A DNA stretch of 64,000 nucleotides from Cytobacillus sp. NJ13. GTDB lineage: Bacteria; Bacillota; Bacilli; Bacillales; Cytobacillaceae. Of the stretch, positions 53,963 to 62,883 are shown piece after piece; the first letter of the stretch is position 1; each line of letters starts with the position of its first letter. A model generated the notes under the pieces. That model made no database searches. It was not told where the DNA came from and was given only the letters and a program-made list of their open reading frames with translations. The stretch spans positions 434,001 through 498,000 of the forward strand of contig JAUCFP010000006.1 in assembly GCA_030348385.1 (NCBI GenBank), in the 5' to 3' direction. The translations under genes were made by a program, and so were the position numbers.

Positions 53963-54292
53963 GTGGATGTATTAAATATAGAGAATATCCAGGCTGATTC
54001 GAATGCCGCAGTTCCTCTTAAAACAGTATTCTCACAAAAAGCATTAGCTGGAGACTTGAAAGTTGGTACAGTTGTAATTCCGCCAGGAAAGCGAGTCCCT
54101 TTAACAGGAGTTTCTAATCATAAAGAAAATGAATATTCGATTATAGTAAAAGGTTCAATTGTAACAGAAACGAAGGGAAAAACCTATCGGGTTTCAAGCG
54201 GAGATGCAACCTTTATTCCTGCAGGGCAAGAACATATTGCCTACAATGACAGTGATGAGGATTGTGAAATTGTGTGGGTTTTGGTTGGTTAA
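53963..54292 (+). CDS. Small single-domain cupin protein
   Basis: GTG 53963 follows AGAGGTG of the preceding gene's end; an in-frame GTG at 53954 lies within it. The 109-residue protein is one cupin barrel with KENEYSIIVKGSIVTE and SGDATFIPAGQEHIAYN. It follows hyuB by one base and probably belongs to the pathway, perhaps as an isomerase or sensor. The usual metal-binding His pair is only partly present (NHKENEY, EHIAY). Confidence 0.75.
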   Translation: MDVLNIENIQADSNAAVPLKTVFSQKALAGDLKVGTVVIPPGKRVPLTGVSNHKENEYSIIVKGSIVTETKGKTYRVSSGDATFIPAGQEHIAYNDSDEDCEIVWVLVG

Positions 54293-54305
54293 CAACTTTC
54301 ACCAT

Positions 54306-54332
54306 AAAGACCTTGCATGGGCAAGGTCTTTA
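54306..54332 (+). terminator. Terminator between the cupin and permease genes
   Basis: AAAGACCTTGC pairs with GGCAAGGTCTTT, then ATTAT. It lies in the region covered by the longer frame of the permease, which supports the later start. Confidence 0.75.
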
Positions 54333-54388
54333 TTATAAGAAGATTTTACAGAATATTCCGATATGAAATAAAAAGGAGTTGGATAGGG

Positions 54389-55738
54389 ATGGAGGATGTG
54401 TCTTTAAGGAAAAGCGGAGGAAAAGATGAAGCTCTCGCTTCCGTGCCAATAAATGAAAGGCAGCACTGGATATCACCTGCAATCATTTTTGGGGGACTTG
54501 AATTTACAATTCCGGTTTTAATGGTTGGTGCAACATTAACAGCAAGCTTTGGTCTCGGAAAGCTATTTTGGATCTTGGCAGCAGCTTTGTTTTTTTTCCA
54601 ATGGATCGGTAATGCCCTTTCAGGATACATCGGTGCAAAAACTGGCCGCTCATCGTCAGTAATTGCCAGAACAAGCTTTGGTTCAAATCAGGCAAGATTT
54701 ATTGTAGGCTTGACTATATTTATCGTTTCAATGGGGTGGTGGGCGCTCCAGACAGCTGTTGCAGGAAATGCCATAGCAGCGATGTTTGGAATAGATTATA
54801 AGACTGAGTGGTTCCTTTGGGCAATTGTTACAATCATAGCTGGCCTTCTATTTGCACTTCCATCCATTATTGGATACTCATCCATGAAGTGGACAGATTA
54901 TTTAGCTGTCCCAGCTGGATTATTATTAATTGCAGGCGGTATTTTCTATGCTTTAAAAAATATCGGCTGGGAAAAGATAGCATCCTGGAACCCTGAACCA
55001 CAAATGACTTTTCTTGCTGCCGTCAGTTTAGTTATTGGTATAAACGTTTCACAATGGGTTATTGCCTCAGATTATACACGCTATGCAAAGCCTTCTGTAA
55101 AAGACAATGTACTAATACCCTTGGGAATAATTGCTGTTGGTTTCCCGCTTTTTTATGTTGGCGCCATCATGTCCATTGGAGTTGGCGATGCGGATATTGT
55201 AAATGTCATGATGAACTTAGGATTTCCGGTATGGGGATTCCTCATCCTATGGTTAGCGACTTGGACTAGTCAATTAGTAAATAACTATAGTATGGGTCTG
55301 GCACTGGCTAATATGCTGAATGTTAACTCTAACAAAGGGAGAGCATTGCTGACTTTGGCTGGTACGATCATTTCCATTGTCATTGCTTTAGCAGGCATAC
55401 TGGATTATTTTATGGATTTTCTTTATATGACGGCTTTAATTTATCCAGCCATTGGCGGTGTTATGATGGCAGATTTCTTTTTTATCAGAAAACAGCAATG
55501 GACCGACAATAAAGGATGGAATTGGATGGCGACCATTGCATTAGTAGTAGGAACTTTGGTTGGCTATTATACTCAATATGTACATTCTTTTGGCCTCCCA
55601 GCTGTCCAGTCAATCATTGCTTCTGCATTTGTTTATATCATAGCGATGAAAATCAAAGCAAAAGTGGCACCAGATCACTTTACAGAGATTAGCAGCCAGC
55701 CAGACTCATTTTCTTCTGATAACGTCAAAATTCTGTAA
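54389..55738 (+). CDS. NCS1-family permease (cytosine/hydantoin-type)
   Basis: ATG 54389 is 10 bases after AAAAGGAG; the longer frame from 54317 runs through a terminator. The 449-residue protein has about 12 helices of the NCS1 fold (GGLEFTIPVLMVGATLTASFG, ARTSFGSNQARFIVGL, WVIASDYTRYAKP). It likely imports the hydantoin- or nucleobase-like substrate for HyuAB. Confidence 0.9.
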   Translation: MEDVSLRKSGGKDEALASVPINERQHWISPAIIFGGLEFTIPVLMVGATLTASFGLGKLFWILAAALFFFQWIGNALSGYIGAKTGRSSSVIARTSFGSNQARFIVGLTIFIVSMGWWALQTAVAGNAIAAMFGIDYKTEWFLWAIVTIIAGLLFALPSIIGYSSMKWTDYLAVPAGLLLIAGGIFYALKNIGWEKIASWNPEPQMTFLAAVSLVIGINVSQWVIASDYTRYAKPSVKDNVLIPLGIIAVGFPLFYVGAIMSIGVGDADIVNVMMNLGFPVWGFLILWLATWTSQLVNNYSMGLALANMLNVNSNKGRALLTLAGTIISIVIALAGILDYFMDFLYMTALIYPAIGGVMMADFFFIRKQQWTDNKGWNWMATIALVVGTLVGYYTQYVHSFGLPAVQSIIASAFVYIIAMKIKAKVAPDHFTEISSQPDSFSSDNVKIL

Positions 55739-55750
55739 ATCTATTCAATT

Positions 55751-55782
55751 ATGCCTGTTCTCTATTTTTTTAGAACAGGCAT
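55751..55782. terminator. Bidirectional terminator after the permease
   Basis: ATGCCTGTTCT pairs perfectly with AGAACAGGCAT around a T-rich loop. It separates the permease from the convergent HAAS gene. Confidence 0.8.
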
Positions 55783-55800
55783 AATCATTGTGGAGATACT

Positions 55801-56808
55801 TTATTGTATTTTGGATTTGCGTATCCCATCAAAGATACTCATTCCAGCATAAAAGATAAATACAATCATGATGCCGCCAAGCAGCCAGTTCTTAAATTGA
55901 GCAGCTGAAATCGAAAATAAATCGGTCATATATGCTATAAATTCCTGCTGGAGCAAATTCGGGTTCAGTAAGATGGCGATGAAAACGGCGGTTGCGAACA
56001 GTTCAAGGATGGTATTGAATATAGCCATTCTTTTAGTCCATTGGCCAACGATTAATTTGTAGAGAGCCAATCCAACTTCGAGTGCAATGATTACAACGAC
56101 AGCTGGCCAATAAGCAAGGAGAACATCCTGGTTGACCGCGGGAATTTTAAACTCCAGTCCTTCACCGCCGCCTCTATAGACACCCATTAGCCGCTCTGCA
56201 TAAAAGTAAAGTGTTGCCCAAATTGCTGTCCACATTAAACTTCCGAAAACTTCACACTTTGGGATGACTTTTTTCTTCGGAATATAAGTGATGCTTTTTA
56301 AATCATCTGGAGTCCATGGTTTTAAGCTTGGTGACAAAGGATGCTGTTCCTTTCCTTTATCCATCCTCTCAATAACAGCGAACACAATCGTCAGCCAAAA
56401 GAATACCTGAACTGCCACTTCAATCAGTCTCCAAATCCCATATCCCAAGAAACCGAGCACCGCATTGATGATAGTATCATCGCGGTTAAAGTCAAAAATA
56501 AACTCGGCAGCAACGGAAATCAATGAAATCGCTGCTGCAATCGGCAGGATCATTTTTAATAATGACACATAAACATCAAAATAGCGCGGCCCGATGAGAT
56601 GCATCGGCTGATCCCGGTATCCGGCCGCTAAAGCTGCGGGACTGCCCAATTTACTGAGGACATCCTTAACTTCCTCCTCATTGTAATCATCCGGAAGCAT
56701 ATCCCCAATCGTTGACTGCAGCTCAAGTGCGATGTCGGCACGGCTCTTTTCAGGCAGCCTACGGGTCACTTCCTGTATATATACCTCAATTAAATCCATC
56801 TTCCTCAT
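55801..56808 (-). CDS. HAAS-domain membrane protein
   Basis: The 335-residue protein starts with a soluble helical HAAS (DUF1700-like) domain (about 1-65, MDLIEVYIQEVTRRLPEKSRADIALEL and VKDVLSKLGSPAALAAGYR) followed by about six membrane helices. HAAS proteins are usually encoded beside PadR regulators and act as their sensory partner. It overlaps the PadR gene by 23 bases. Confidence 0.8.
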   Translation of the reverse strand: MRKMDLIEVYIQEVTRRLPEKSRADIALELQSTIGDMLPDDYNEEEVKDVLSKLGSPAALAAGYRDQPMHLIGPRYFDVYVSLLKMILPIAAAISLISVAAEFIFDFNRDDTIINAVLGFLGYGIWRLIEVAVQVFFWLTIVFAVIERMDKGKEQHPLSPSLKPWTPDDLKSITYIPKKKVIPKCEVFGSLMWTAIWATLYFYAERLMGVYRGGGEGLEFKIPAVNQDVLLAYWPAVVVIIALEVGLALYKLIVGQWTKRMAIFNTILELFATAVFIAILLNPNLLQQEFIAYMTDLFSISAAQFKNWLLGGIMIVFIFYAGMSIFDGIRKSKIQ

Positions 56809-57133
56809 CCCCTTTCAACAGCCGGTAAAGCTGTTTTGAATTCTTAATCCATTCCTCTCTTAACTGCAGAAAAGTCTCCATTCCCAGTTCACTCAAAACA
56901 TAATACTTGCGTGGCCTGCTCTCGGTATGATCCCAATTGCTGGTCACGAGCTCCTGTTTTTCCAGACGCCGCAGCAATGGATATAACGTGCTCTGATCAA
57001 TATTTATGCCGGAGTCCTCCAATAATTGAACCAGCGAATACCCGTATTGCGATGTCCGCAGCTGGCTCAGCACCGCCAGTGTCAATGTTCCTCTCCGAAG
57101 TTCTGTTGTTAACGAATTCAGCAGCGTACTCAT
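56786..57133 (-). CDS. PadR-family transcriptional regulator
   Basis: The 115-residue protein has a winged helix (RRGTLTLAVLSQLRTSQYGYSLVQLLEDSGI...LYPLLRRLEKQELVTS) and the C-terminal helix of the PadR family. It forms a unit with the HAAS gene. Tandem AT-rich sites just upstream (57150-57200) are its likely operators. Confidence 0.9.
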   Translation of the reverse strand: MSTLLNSLTTELRRGTLTLAVLSQLRTSQYGYSLVQLLEDSGINIDQSTLYPLLRRLEKQELVTSNWDHTESRPRKYYVLSELGMETFLQLREEWIKNSKQLYRLLKGDEEDGFN

Positions 57134-57149
57134 TCAATCACCTCGCTTG

Positions 57150-57200
57150 ATATACTATATGTCATACACTATATGGTTTATACTATGTATCATACAGTAT
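57150..57200. promoter_or_regulatory. Tandem imperfect repeats upstream of the PadR gene
   Basis: TATACTATATGTCATACA... (from 57150) is repeated as TATACTATGTATCATACA... (from 57179). Each unit is partly palindromic. The position at the promoter suggests PadR binding. Confidence 0.55.
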
Positions 57201-57229
57201 TTGTGTGACAAGAACAAATTATTTTTTCA

Positions 57230-57266
57230 TCTAAAAGAAAAAACCATTGGATTTACCCAATGGTTA
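57230..57266 (-). terminator. Terminator of the minus-strand LysE gene
   Basis: AACCATTGG and CCAATGGTT pair around ATTTAC; on the minus strand a T-run follows. The stem overlaps the LysE stop codon. Confidence 0.8.
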
Positions 57267-57887
57267 ATGCTGTTTATCCAAGGCTAACTTTAAACCAAAT
57301 CCAATTAGCACAAGCCCCGTTGCTTTATCCATAACCCTTTGAACTTTCGGGGACATCAGCCATTCCCGCATGTAATTTATAAAGTAGACGTATATGAAAA
57401 ACCAGGATATGCTCAGCAGTGTGTAAATAATTCCCATGATGATAAGCTGCTGTGATGCGTTTTCACCTGTCTTCACAAATTGCGGCAGAAAGGTTAAGAA
57501 GAACATCGCAACCTTGGGATTGAGCACATTTGAAAGGAGTCCTTGTTTAAAAGCAGACTTCTTCATATTTGATTTAACTTCAGTTTCGATACCAGCATCT
57601 TTCTTCTTTTTCATCGAGATGAATGAAGTTAACCCGAGATAAATCAAATAGACAGCCCCGGCATATTTAATGATTTCAAATGCAGCAGCAGACTGCATTA
57701 AGATGGCTGATAGGCCAAAAGCAGCCGCAAAGGTATGCACTAAAGAGCCGGCTGTAATTCCAAGTCCCATTTTATAGCCATCTGCTCTTCCGTCTGCAAT
57801 CGTCCTTTTTGTAATAAGGGCTGTATCGATCCCTGGACTCATTACCACAAACAATGAAAGAACCAAAAACGTAAAGAAATCATTCAT
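57264..57887 (-). CDS. LysE/RhtB-family exporter, second copy
   Basis: ATG 57887 lies 8 bases after AGGAG on the minus strand; the GTG at 57896 is too close to it. The 207-residue protein has about six helices and the family motif LFVVMSPGIDTALITKRTI near the start plus LLSNVLNPKVAMFFLTFLPQFV. It should export amino acids or related compounds. An XRE-cupin regulator gene diverges from it. Confidence 0.88.
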   Translation of the reverse strand: MNDFFTFLVLSLFVVMSPGIDTALITKRTIADGRADGYKMGLGITAGSLVHTFAAAFGLSAILMQSAAAFEIIKYAGAVYLIYLGLTSFISMKKKKDAGIETEVKSNMKKSAFKQGLLSNVLNPKVAMFFLTFLPQFVKTGENASQQLIIMGIIYTLLSISWFFIYVYFINYMREWLMSPKVQRVMDKATGLVLIGFGLKLALDKQH

Positions 57888-57909
57888 TTCCTTCACTCCT
57901 TGCTGTTAT

Positions 57910-57948
57910 GTTAAAATATGATTTAACAAATGTTAAATATAATTTAAC
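57910..57948. promoter_or_regulatory. Twin palindromic operators between LysE and XRE-cupin genes
   Basis: GTTAAAATATGATTTAAC (57910-57927) and GTTAAATATAATTTAAC (57932-57948) are similar imperfect palindromes four bases apart. They sit between divergent starts, as expected for an XRE repressor. Confidence 0.7.
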
Positions 57949-58002
57949 ACAAGATAATGATATTTTGTTCAAATATTTTTTAAAAATTTAAGGAGCGGGA
58001 TT

Positions 58003-58548
58003 ATGGAAAATATAGATATTGGCAAAAAAGTGGAGAAATTCAGGAAGGAGAAGGGCTATAGCAGCAGAGAATTAGCCAAAATAGCTGAAATTACACCATC
58101 CATGTTAAGCCAGATTGAACGGGGGATAGCGAACCCTTCCATTCAGACACTGAAAGTTTTAGCCAAAGCCCTTGAGGTTCCGACCTTTAGTTTTTTACTC
58201 GAAGAAACGAATACGGAAGATTTAGTTGTGCGATTCAATGAACGTAAAAAAATGGTTGTTGAAAACATTTCTTATGAATTATTGTCTCCTGATTTTACAG
58301 GAACTCTGGCAACCGCGATCATGAATATCCCACCGGACACCTCCTCGTCGGAGAAGCTATTGGAGCATAAAGGGGAAGAGGTTGCTTATGTATTGGAAGG
58401 GAAAATTAAGGTGTATCTGGATGAAGCGGAATACATATTAGAAGCTGGTGACAGTGTCAAAATACCAGCCTATATGAAGCATATGTGGGAAAATAACTTT
58501 GATGAAAAAGCTGCTATTCTTTTCTCTGTGACCCCTCCATCCTTTTAA
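58003..58548 (+). CDS. XRE-cupin transcriptional regulator (divergent from LysE)
   Basis: The 181-residue protein has a helix-turn-helix (about 8-62, SRELAKIAEITPSMLSQIERG) and a cupin (about 110-178, EHKGEEVAYVLEGKI...DSVKIPAYMKHMWEN). RBS AAGGAG. It probably represses the exporter gene through the twin palindromes upstream and responds to an amino-acid-like ligand. Confidence 0.88.
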   Translation: MENIDIGKKVEKFRKEKGYSSRELAKIAEITPSMLSQIERGIANPSIQTLKVLAKALEVPTFSFLLEETNTEDLVVRFNERKKMVVENISYELLSPDFTGTLATAIMNIPPDTSSSEKLLEHKGEEVAYVLEGKIKVYLDEAEYILEAGDSVKIPAYMKHMWENNFDEKAAILFSVTPPSF

Positions 58549-58863
58549 TCTGGACCCGCATCCTATGTGTCCGGGCAGCGGGCCGGATTCATTTACTTAG
58601 GAAGCGGGGGATCAAAGATTATCCATAGAAGAATGCTTATAAATGCTAAAACCTAGGCGGCCCAAGGCTTCCATTTATGGATGGGCAGCAATGAAAAAGT
58701 CACAAGGTTAAAAGAAAGGAATAGGCAAGTGTCCATCCATACTGATGAATGATGCTTTCATTAATATAAGCAATTAATTCTATACCTTCGAAAATCATTT
58801 AGCATAATAAAGGTATTGCTATACTTATCTTAATAAAAATTCCAACAGTGGAGGGAAGTAAAT
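58549..58863. other. Intergenic region, no gene seen
   Basis: About 315 bases between the XRE-cupin gene and a small membrane protein gene. I found no frame with a good RBS and no clear hairpin with a T-tract. Confidence 0.4.
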
Positions 58864-59187
58864 ATGGATTGGTTATTATCTTTATTTGACGTTACTTTAA
58901 CGCTGATATATCTCTTTTTAATCGGTCAAATGCGAAAATTAATTAAGACAAAATATAGTTCACCATCCTTAATTTTGAAAAAGCTTTTAATTGCACTTCC
59001 TATATTAATTGTTTCATCTGGGATGGTTTTGTTCCTTCCAAACAGCTTATTTTTTATCTTTAATGCTGTTTTAATGGGAGGAATTATTTATAGTGTACTA
59101 CTTGTAATTATCTCTCTACTACTTCCATTATTTAAAGGGAATGGGGAAAAAGACAATAAATTAGCCAGCTGGATGGAAAAATTCTAA
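58864..59187 (+). CDS. Small hypothetical membrane protein
   Basis: The 107-residue protein has three hydrophobic helices (about 5-22, 38-55 and 61-90) and a charged C-terminus (GNGEKDNKLASWMEKF). GGAGGGAAGTAA precedes the ATG. No family recognised. It stands alone; function unknown. Confidence 0.65.
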   Translation: MDWLLSLFDVTLTLIYLFLIGQMRKLIKTKYSSPSLILKKLLIALPILIVSSGMVLFLPNSLFFIFNAVLMGGIIYSVLLVIISLLLPLFKGNGEKDNKLASWMEKF

Positions 59188-59368
59188 TACTACAACTTAA
59201 TAACATTATTATGCTACTCTACCCCTAGAAGTGGTTCCTAAAATTGACTAAGCAAAGGTTCTATAATCTTACCAGTGAAATTTTTGATATGAGGGGAGAG
59301 GATGGCTGCCTATAGGTTTAGGGCTACTTCTTTTCCCCCTTCACTGTACACACAATGAATCTTAACCG

Positions 59369-60349
59369 CTAGTAAGCTTCCGCAATTGTAATAATTACTT
59401 TTCCTTGAGCGTGACCTTCTTCAAAGTATCTTAAGGCTTTGTCTACTTCATTTAATTTAAACAATCGATCAATGACTGGCTTTACTTTGCCTGCTTCAAG
59501 AAGTTCTTTCATATAAATCAGGTCTTTCTGGTTTTGCCTCTGCAGCATGATGCTCATTTTTTTATTCCCTGTTAAAGAAATCCACGGCCCCAGGACCATT
59601 GCCTGTGTAAATTGTGCTCCTGAACCTCCGGCAAGCACATAAGTTCCTTCAGATTTTAAAGCCCGCTTATAAGCTGAAATCGGCTGATACCCGTTAACAG
59701 CCAGAATCAGGTCATACTTTTCTGTTCTTTTGGTGAAATCCTCCTTTTGATAATCGATGGCATGGTCCGCTCCAATAGCATTCAAAATGTCTAAATTTCT
59801 TGTACTGCATACGCCGGTAACCTCAGCACCAAATGATTTGGCAATTTGTACGGCGAAAGTTCCCACACCGCCTGAGGCACCATTAATCAAGACCTTTTGG
59901 CCTGCTTGAATGTTTCCTTTATCCCTTAAGGCCTGTAAAGCTGTGACTCCCGCCATAGGCACTGCGGCTGCTTCCTCGAAGGAAATATTGACTGGTTTTA
60001 AAGCAAGGGCCTTTTCAGGGACAGATACATATTCAGCATAACCGCCCCAGCCGCAGCCGGATAGGTCTCCGAACACATAATCGCCTGGCTGAAACTGTGT
60101 GACTTCTTTGCCCACTGCTTCCACCTGGCCAGCTATGTCACCTCCTGGTGTCGTGTGCTTTGGTTTTAATAGACCGTAGGCAAAGCGGACCAGGAATGGT
60201 TTACCTTTTAAAAGGGCAAGATTTCCGTAATTCACAGATGCTGCGTGTACCTTTACGAGTACCTCATGATCCTTGGGAACTGGTTTGTCTATATCTGTAA
60301 ATCTAAGATTATCTGGAGAACCATATTTTTGATATACGATTGCTTTCAG
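59369..60349 (-). CDS. MDR-family NAD(P)-dependent reductase (quinone oxidoreductase-like), CTG start
   Basis: Homology begins at a CTG at 60349 (LKAIVYQKYGSPDNLRFTDIDKPVPKDHE), 7 bases after AGGAGGG on the minus strand; the first GTG (60235) lies 38 codons inside the protein. So the gene either uses a CTG start or its ATG mutated. The 326-residue product has the MDR GroES-like domain, then a Rossmann domain with GASGGVGTFAVQIAKS and VTGVCSTRN, with no zinc-binding Cys cluster. It probably reduces quinones or enones. Confidence 0.88.
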   Translation of the reverse strand: MKAIVYQKYGSPDNLRFTDIDKPVPKDHEVLVKVHAASVNYGNLALLKGKPFLVRFAYGLLKPKHTTPGGDIAGQVEAVGKEVTQFQPGDYVFGDLSGCGWGGYAEYVSVPEKALALKPVNISFEEAAAVPMAGVTALQALRDKGNIQAGQKVLINGASGGVGTFAVQIAKSFGAEVTGVCSTRNLDILNAIGADHAIDYQKEDFTKRTEKYDLILAVNGYQPISAYKRALKSEGTYVLAGGSGAQFTQAMVLGPWISLTGNKKMSIMLQRQNQKDLIYMKELLEAGKVKPVIDRLFKLNEVDKALRYFEEGHAQGKVIITIAEAY

Positions 60350-60519
60350 AAAAAATCCCTCCTAATTATTCAGGTAATACATAAATATCGTTTAAGATGT
60401 CTATTAATACTATTCTTGGAAAAAATATTCAAGACTATAATCCTGCTTTGCTGATTGAATTTTTTGCTGATGAAGAAGGCCTTTATGGGTCCATATAGCC
60501 TATTTTTTAAATTTTTTAT

Positions 60520-60541
60520 AATATTCCTTTACAGGAATATT
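60520..60541. promoter_or_regulatory. Inverted repeat upstream of the ArsR gene
   Basis: AATATTCC (60520-60527) and GGAATATT (60534-60541) form a perfect repeat with a 6-base gap, 109 bases before the ArsR start. It is a candidate site for autoregulation. The rest of the 60365-60649 gap shows no gene. Confidence 0.55.
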
Positions 60542-60649
60542 CCTAATGGAGTATATTGTTAATAAGGAAAGTTACTATAAGGAAGCGGGGGTGGGATCGA
60601 CAATAGAAATGGAAAATGTGAACACAATAACGCTGGGAGATGATTCAAC

Positions 60650-60976
60650 ATGAACGGGCAAATTTTCAGTGCCCTGGCTGAGCCCAACCGCCTGGATATC
60701 ATTGACCTGCTGCTGGAAGGGGGACTTCCGGTGGGGGATATTGCAAAAAAACTTGAGTTGAACCAGCCTCAAACTTCCAAGCATCTTCGCGTTCTTTGTG
60801 ACGCTGGCCTCGTGGAGGTTCAGCCAATCGCAAACCGCCGGATTTATAGGATCAGACCCGAACCTTTTCAAGAACTGGACAAGTGGCTTGACTCCTACCG
60901 CCGATTATGGGAAGGCAGGATGGATAGGCTGGATGATTACCTTAATGTATTGCAGGGCAAAAAACCTTTGAATTAA
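60650..60976 (+). CDS. ArsR-family regulator
   Basis: This 108-residue winged-helix protein (LAEPNRLDIIDLLLEGGLPVGDIAKKLELNQPQTSKHLRVLCDAGLVEV) has no Cys metal-sensing box, so it belongs to the group that senses other signals. The AHSA1/SRPBCC gene follows 87 bases downstream; such pairs are common and are usually co-regulated. Confidence 0.88.
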   Translation: MNGQIFSALAEPNRLDIIDLLLEGGLPVGDIAKKLELNQPQTSKHLRVLCDAGLVEVQPIANRRIYRIRPEPFQELDKWLDSYRRLWEGRMDRLDDYLNVLQGKKPLN

Positions 60977-61063
60977 TGGCAAGAAAATTGAATAAGCTCA
61001 ATAAGGTCTGTCTATTGAGTTACAGACGGTTTTTCAAATACAGCTTTTAATGGAGGAGTTACA

Positions 61064-61579
61064 ATGTCAAATAATGCAATGCTTTCGAGAGTCGAAGATG
61101 AACGAGTGCTGGTATTGGAGCGCGTATTCGATGCACCGCGCGAGCTTGTTTTTAAAATGTTTAAAGAGCCGGAACACCTGAAACATTGGTGGGGCCCGAG
61201 AGGCTGGGAGCTACCGGTTTGCACCGTCGACTTCAGACCTGGGGGAGTATGGCATTACTGCATGAAGTGTGTTGATCGGAATCAGGGCCAATTCTATGGC
61301 ATGGAATCCTGGGGCAAGGGGATATACAAGGAGATTAGCGAGCCGGAAAGTATCAGCTATACTGACTATTTTTCCGATGCTGAAGGGACTATTAACGAGG
61401 AAATGCCATCTACCGAAGTGACACTGGAATTTGTTGATGAGGACGGAAAAACAAAATTAATTAACCGTGGAGAATATGTATCCGCAGAGGCCCTCCAGTC
61501 CGTAATGGAAATGGGTATGCTGCAGGGAATAACAGATACTTGGAATCGTCTGGAAGAGCATTTGAACGAGATCAAATAA
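61064..61579 (+). CDS. SRPBCC / AHSA1-type START-like protein
   Basis: The 171-residue protein has the AHSA1-like signature RVFDAPRELVFKMFKEPEHLKHWWGPRGW and later MPSTEVTLEFVDEDGKTKL. This helix-grip fold binds hydrophobic ligands; the exact role here is unknown. The RBS GGAGG fits ATG 61064. Confidence 0.88.
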   Translation: MSNNAMLSRVEDERVLVLERVFDAPRELVFKMFKEPEHLKHWWGPRGWELPVCTVDFRPGGVWHYCMKCVDRNQGQFYGMESWGKGIYKEISEPESISYTDYFSDAEGTINEEMPSTEVTLEFVDEDGKTKLINRGEYVSAEALQSVMEMGMLQGITDTWNRLEEHLNEIK

Positions 61580-61946
61580 CGAAATTGAACATACAGAAGG
61601 CAAGTTTTGCTGCAAATTTATTAATTAACAAGGCGTTGATCCAAGAAGGATTAACGCTTATTTTATGAATTAACGCAAATTTGAGAACAAGTTAGATGAA
61701 TTTTTTGTCTGTCTGCATTCTTTATGGAAATATAAGGAGTTTAAAAACCTCCTAACACGAACGGCTGCTTTTTTAAACGAGGAGTTGCTTCAACAGCTCT
61801 TATTCTCATTGATCAGTGTACGGGTTTATTCGCTTCTTTTATTGAGGGAGTTTTGTTGATGAAGAAACCCAATGTAAAGCAGGTAATATTAATCCTTATC
61901 TTGAAATAAGAGAGATTGAAAATATTATGTAAAGGAGGAACATAAG
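61580..61946. other. Intergenic region with hairpin and possible gene debris
   Basis: AAGGCGTTGATCC pairs imperfectly with GGATTAACGCTT (about 61630-61660), a likely terminator. Further on a short frame reads NPYLEIREIENIM before a stop, which may be the end of a lost gene. Nothing else is supportable. Confidence 0.4.
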
Positions 61947-62417
61947 ATGAAGGCGTTAATTGAGGAGTACAGTCGAGGATTTACGATGTTAAGGGAATCC
62001 ATAAGTGAGTTATCTGAGGAAGAGATTAGGTACAAGCCAGGAAAGGATAAATGGAGTATACATCAGATAATTATTCATATAACAGATTCTGAATTGGTGG
62101 CTACACATAGAATGAAAAAAGTTTTGTCAGAGCCCGAACCACTTTTACCAGCACCTGATCAAGATGCTTGGGCAAGCTCATTGGTTTATGAACAATTAGA
62201 TCGTGAACAATACCTTCTACTTTTTAAAATGCTTCGTTCCAGTATGCTTCCTATTCTCCATGATTTAACAACTGAACAACTTGAGAGAGTTGCAGTGTAT
62301 CCAGATGGTGCGAGATTGACATTCAAAGATTTGTTGGATTTCCGAGTCGGCCATATACGTGGACATCTCGATCAAATTGAAAGAGTTAAAAAGGCTTTTA
62401 GGGAAAAGCAGAAATAA
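61947..62417 (+). CDS. DinB-family protein (first)
   Basis: The 156-residue four-helix-bundle protein has the three-His metal site of DinB/YfiT proteins: IIIHITDSE (H44) and GHIRGHLDQI (H136 and H140). These are metal-dependent enzymes often using thiol cofactors; the substrate is unknown. RBS AAAGGAGG. Confidence 0.85.
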   Translation: MKALIEEYSRGFTMLRESISELSEEEIRYKPGKDKWSIHQIIIHITDSELVATHRMKKVLSEPEPLLPAPDQDAWASSLVYEQLDREQYLLLFKMLRSSMLPILHDLTTEQLERVAVYPDGARLTFKDLLDFRVGHIRGHLDQIERVKKAFREKQK

Positions 62418-62666
62418 AATATTTAGCTTCTTCCACTAAACCAGCTAATAGTTTGTCAACATTTTTCAATGAAATAGAATGTTATATTATAGTATGCTAA
62501 AAGGTCTGCCCTATAGGGTACTTTATTTGTCATGATGAAGGAATAAAAGCTGGATGAGCCGAATAAGTCATAGTGATCATGGATTTGTTGTATTCTCAAA
62601 ATAAGTTATATGGGCGACAGTCGAAAATGAAGGTTATTTTATGCGTATGAATGGCTTTTTTCGATA

Positions 62667-62870
62667 TTGATTGAGGATTATTGTTATCGTCACCTTGAAA
62701 TTTCGGATTACCCTGCCGTGTCGGAGAGGATTAGAAGCTGGAGAGAAAGGTATGTCCAATATGGAAGGGACCACTTGGATTTGGGATTTACCTTTTTAGG
62801 ACCAATTAATTTATACTACAGTCAGATTTTTTCTTGTCTTTTAACTTTGAAAGATTACACTAAACAGTGA
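62667..62870 (+). pseudogene. Possible gene remnant between the two DinB genes
   Basis: A 67-codon frame starts at TTG with no RBS and reads IEDYCYRHLEISDYPAVSERIRSW. Composition looks protein-like, but there is no family that I can name and no proper start, so it is most likely a truncated relic. The 62418-62666 stretch before it is empty. Confidence 0.35.
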
Positions 62871-62883
62871 GGAGATTGGTAGT

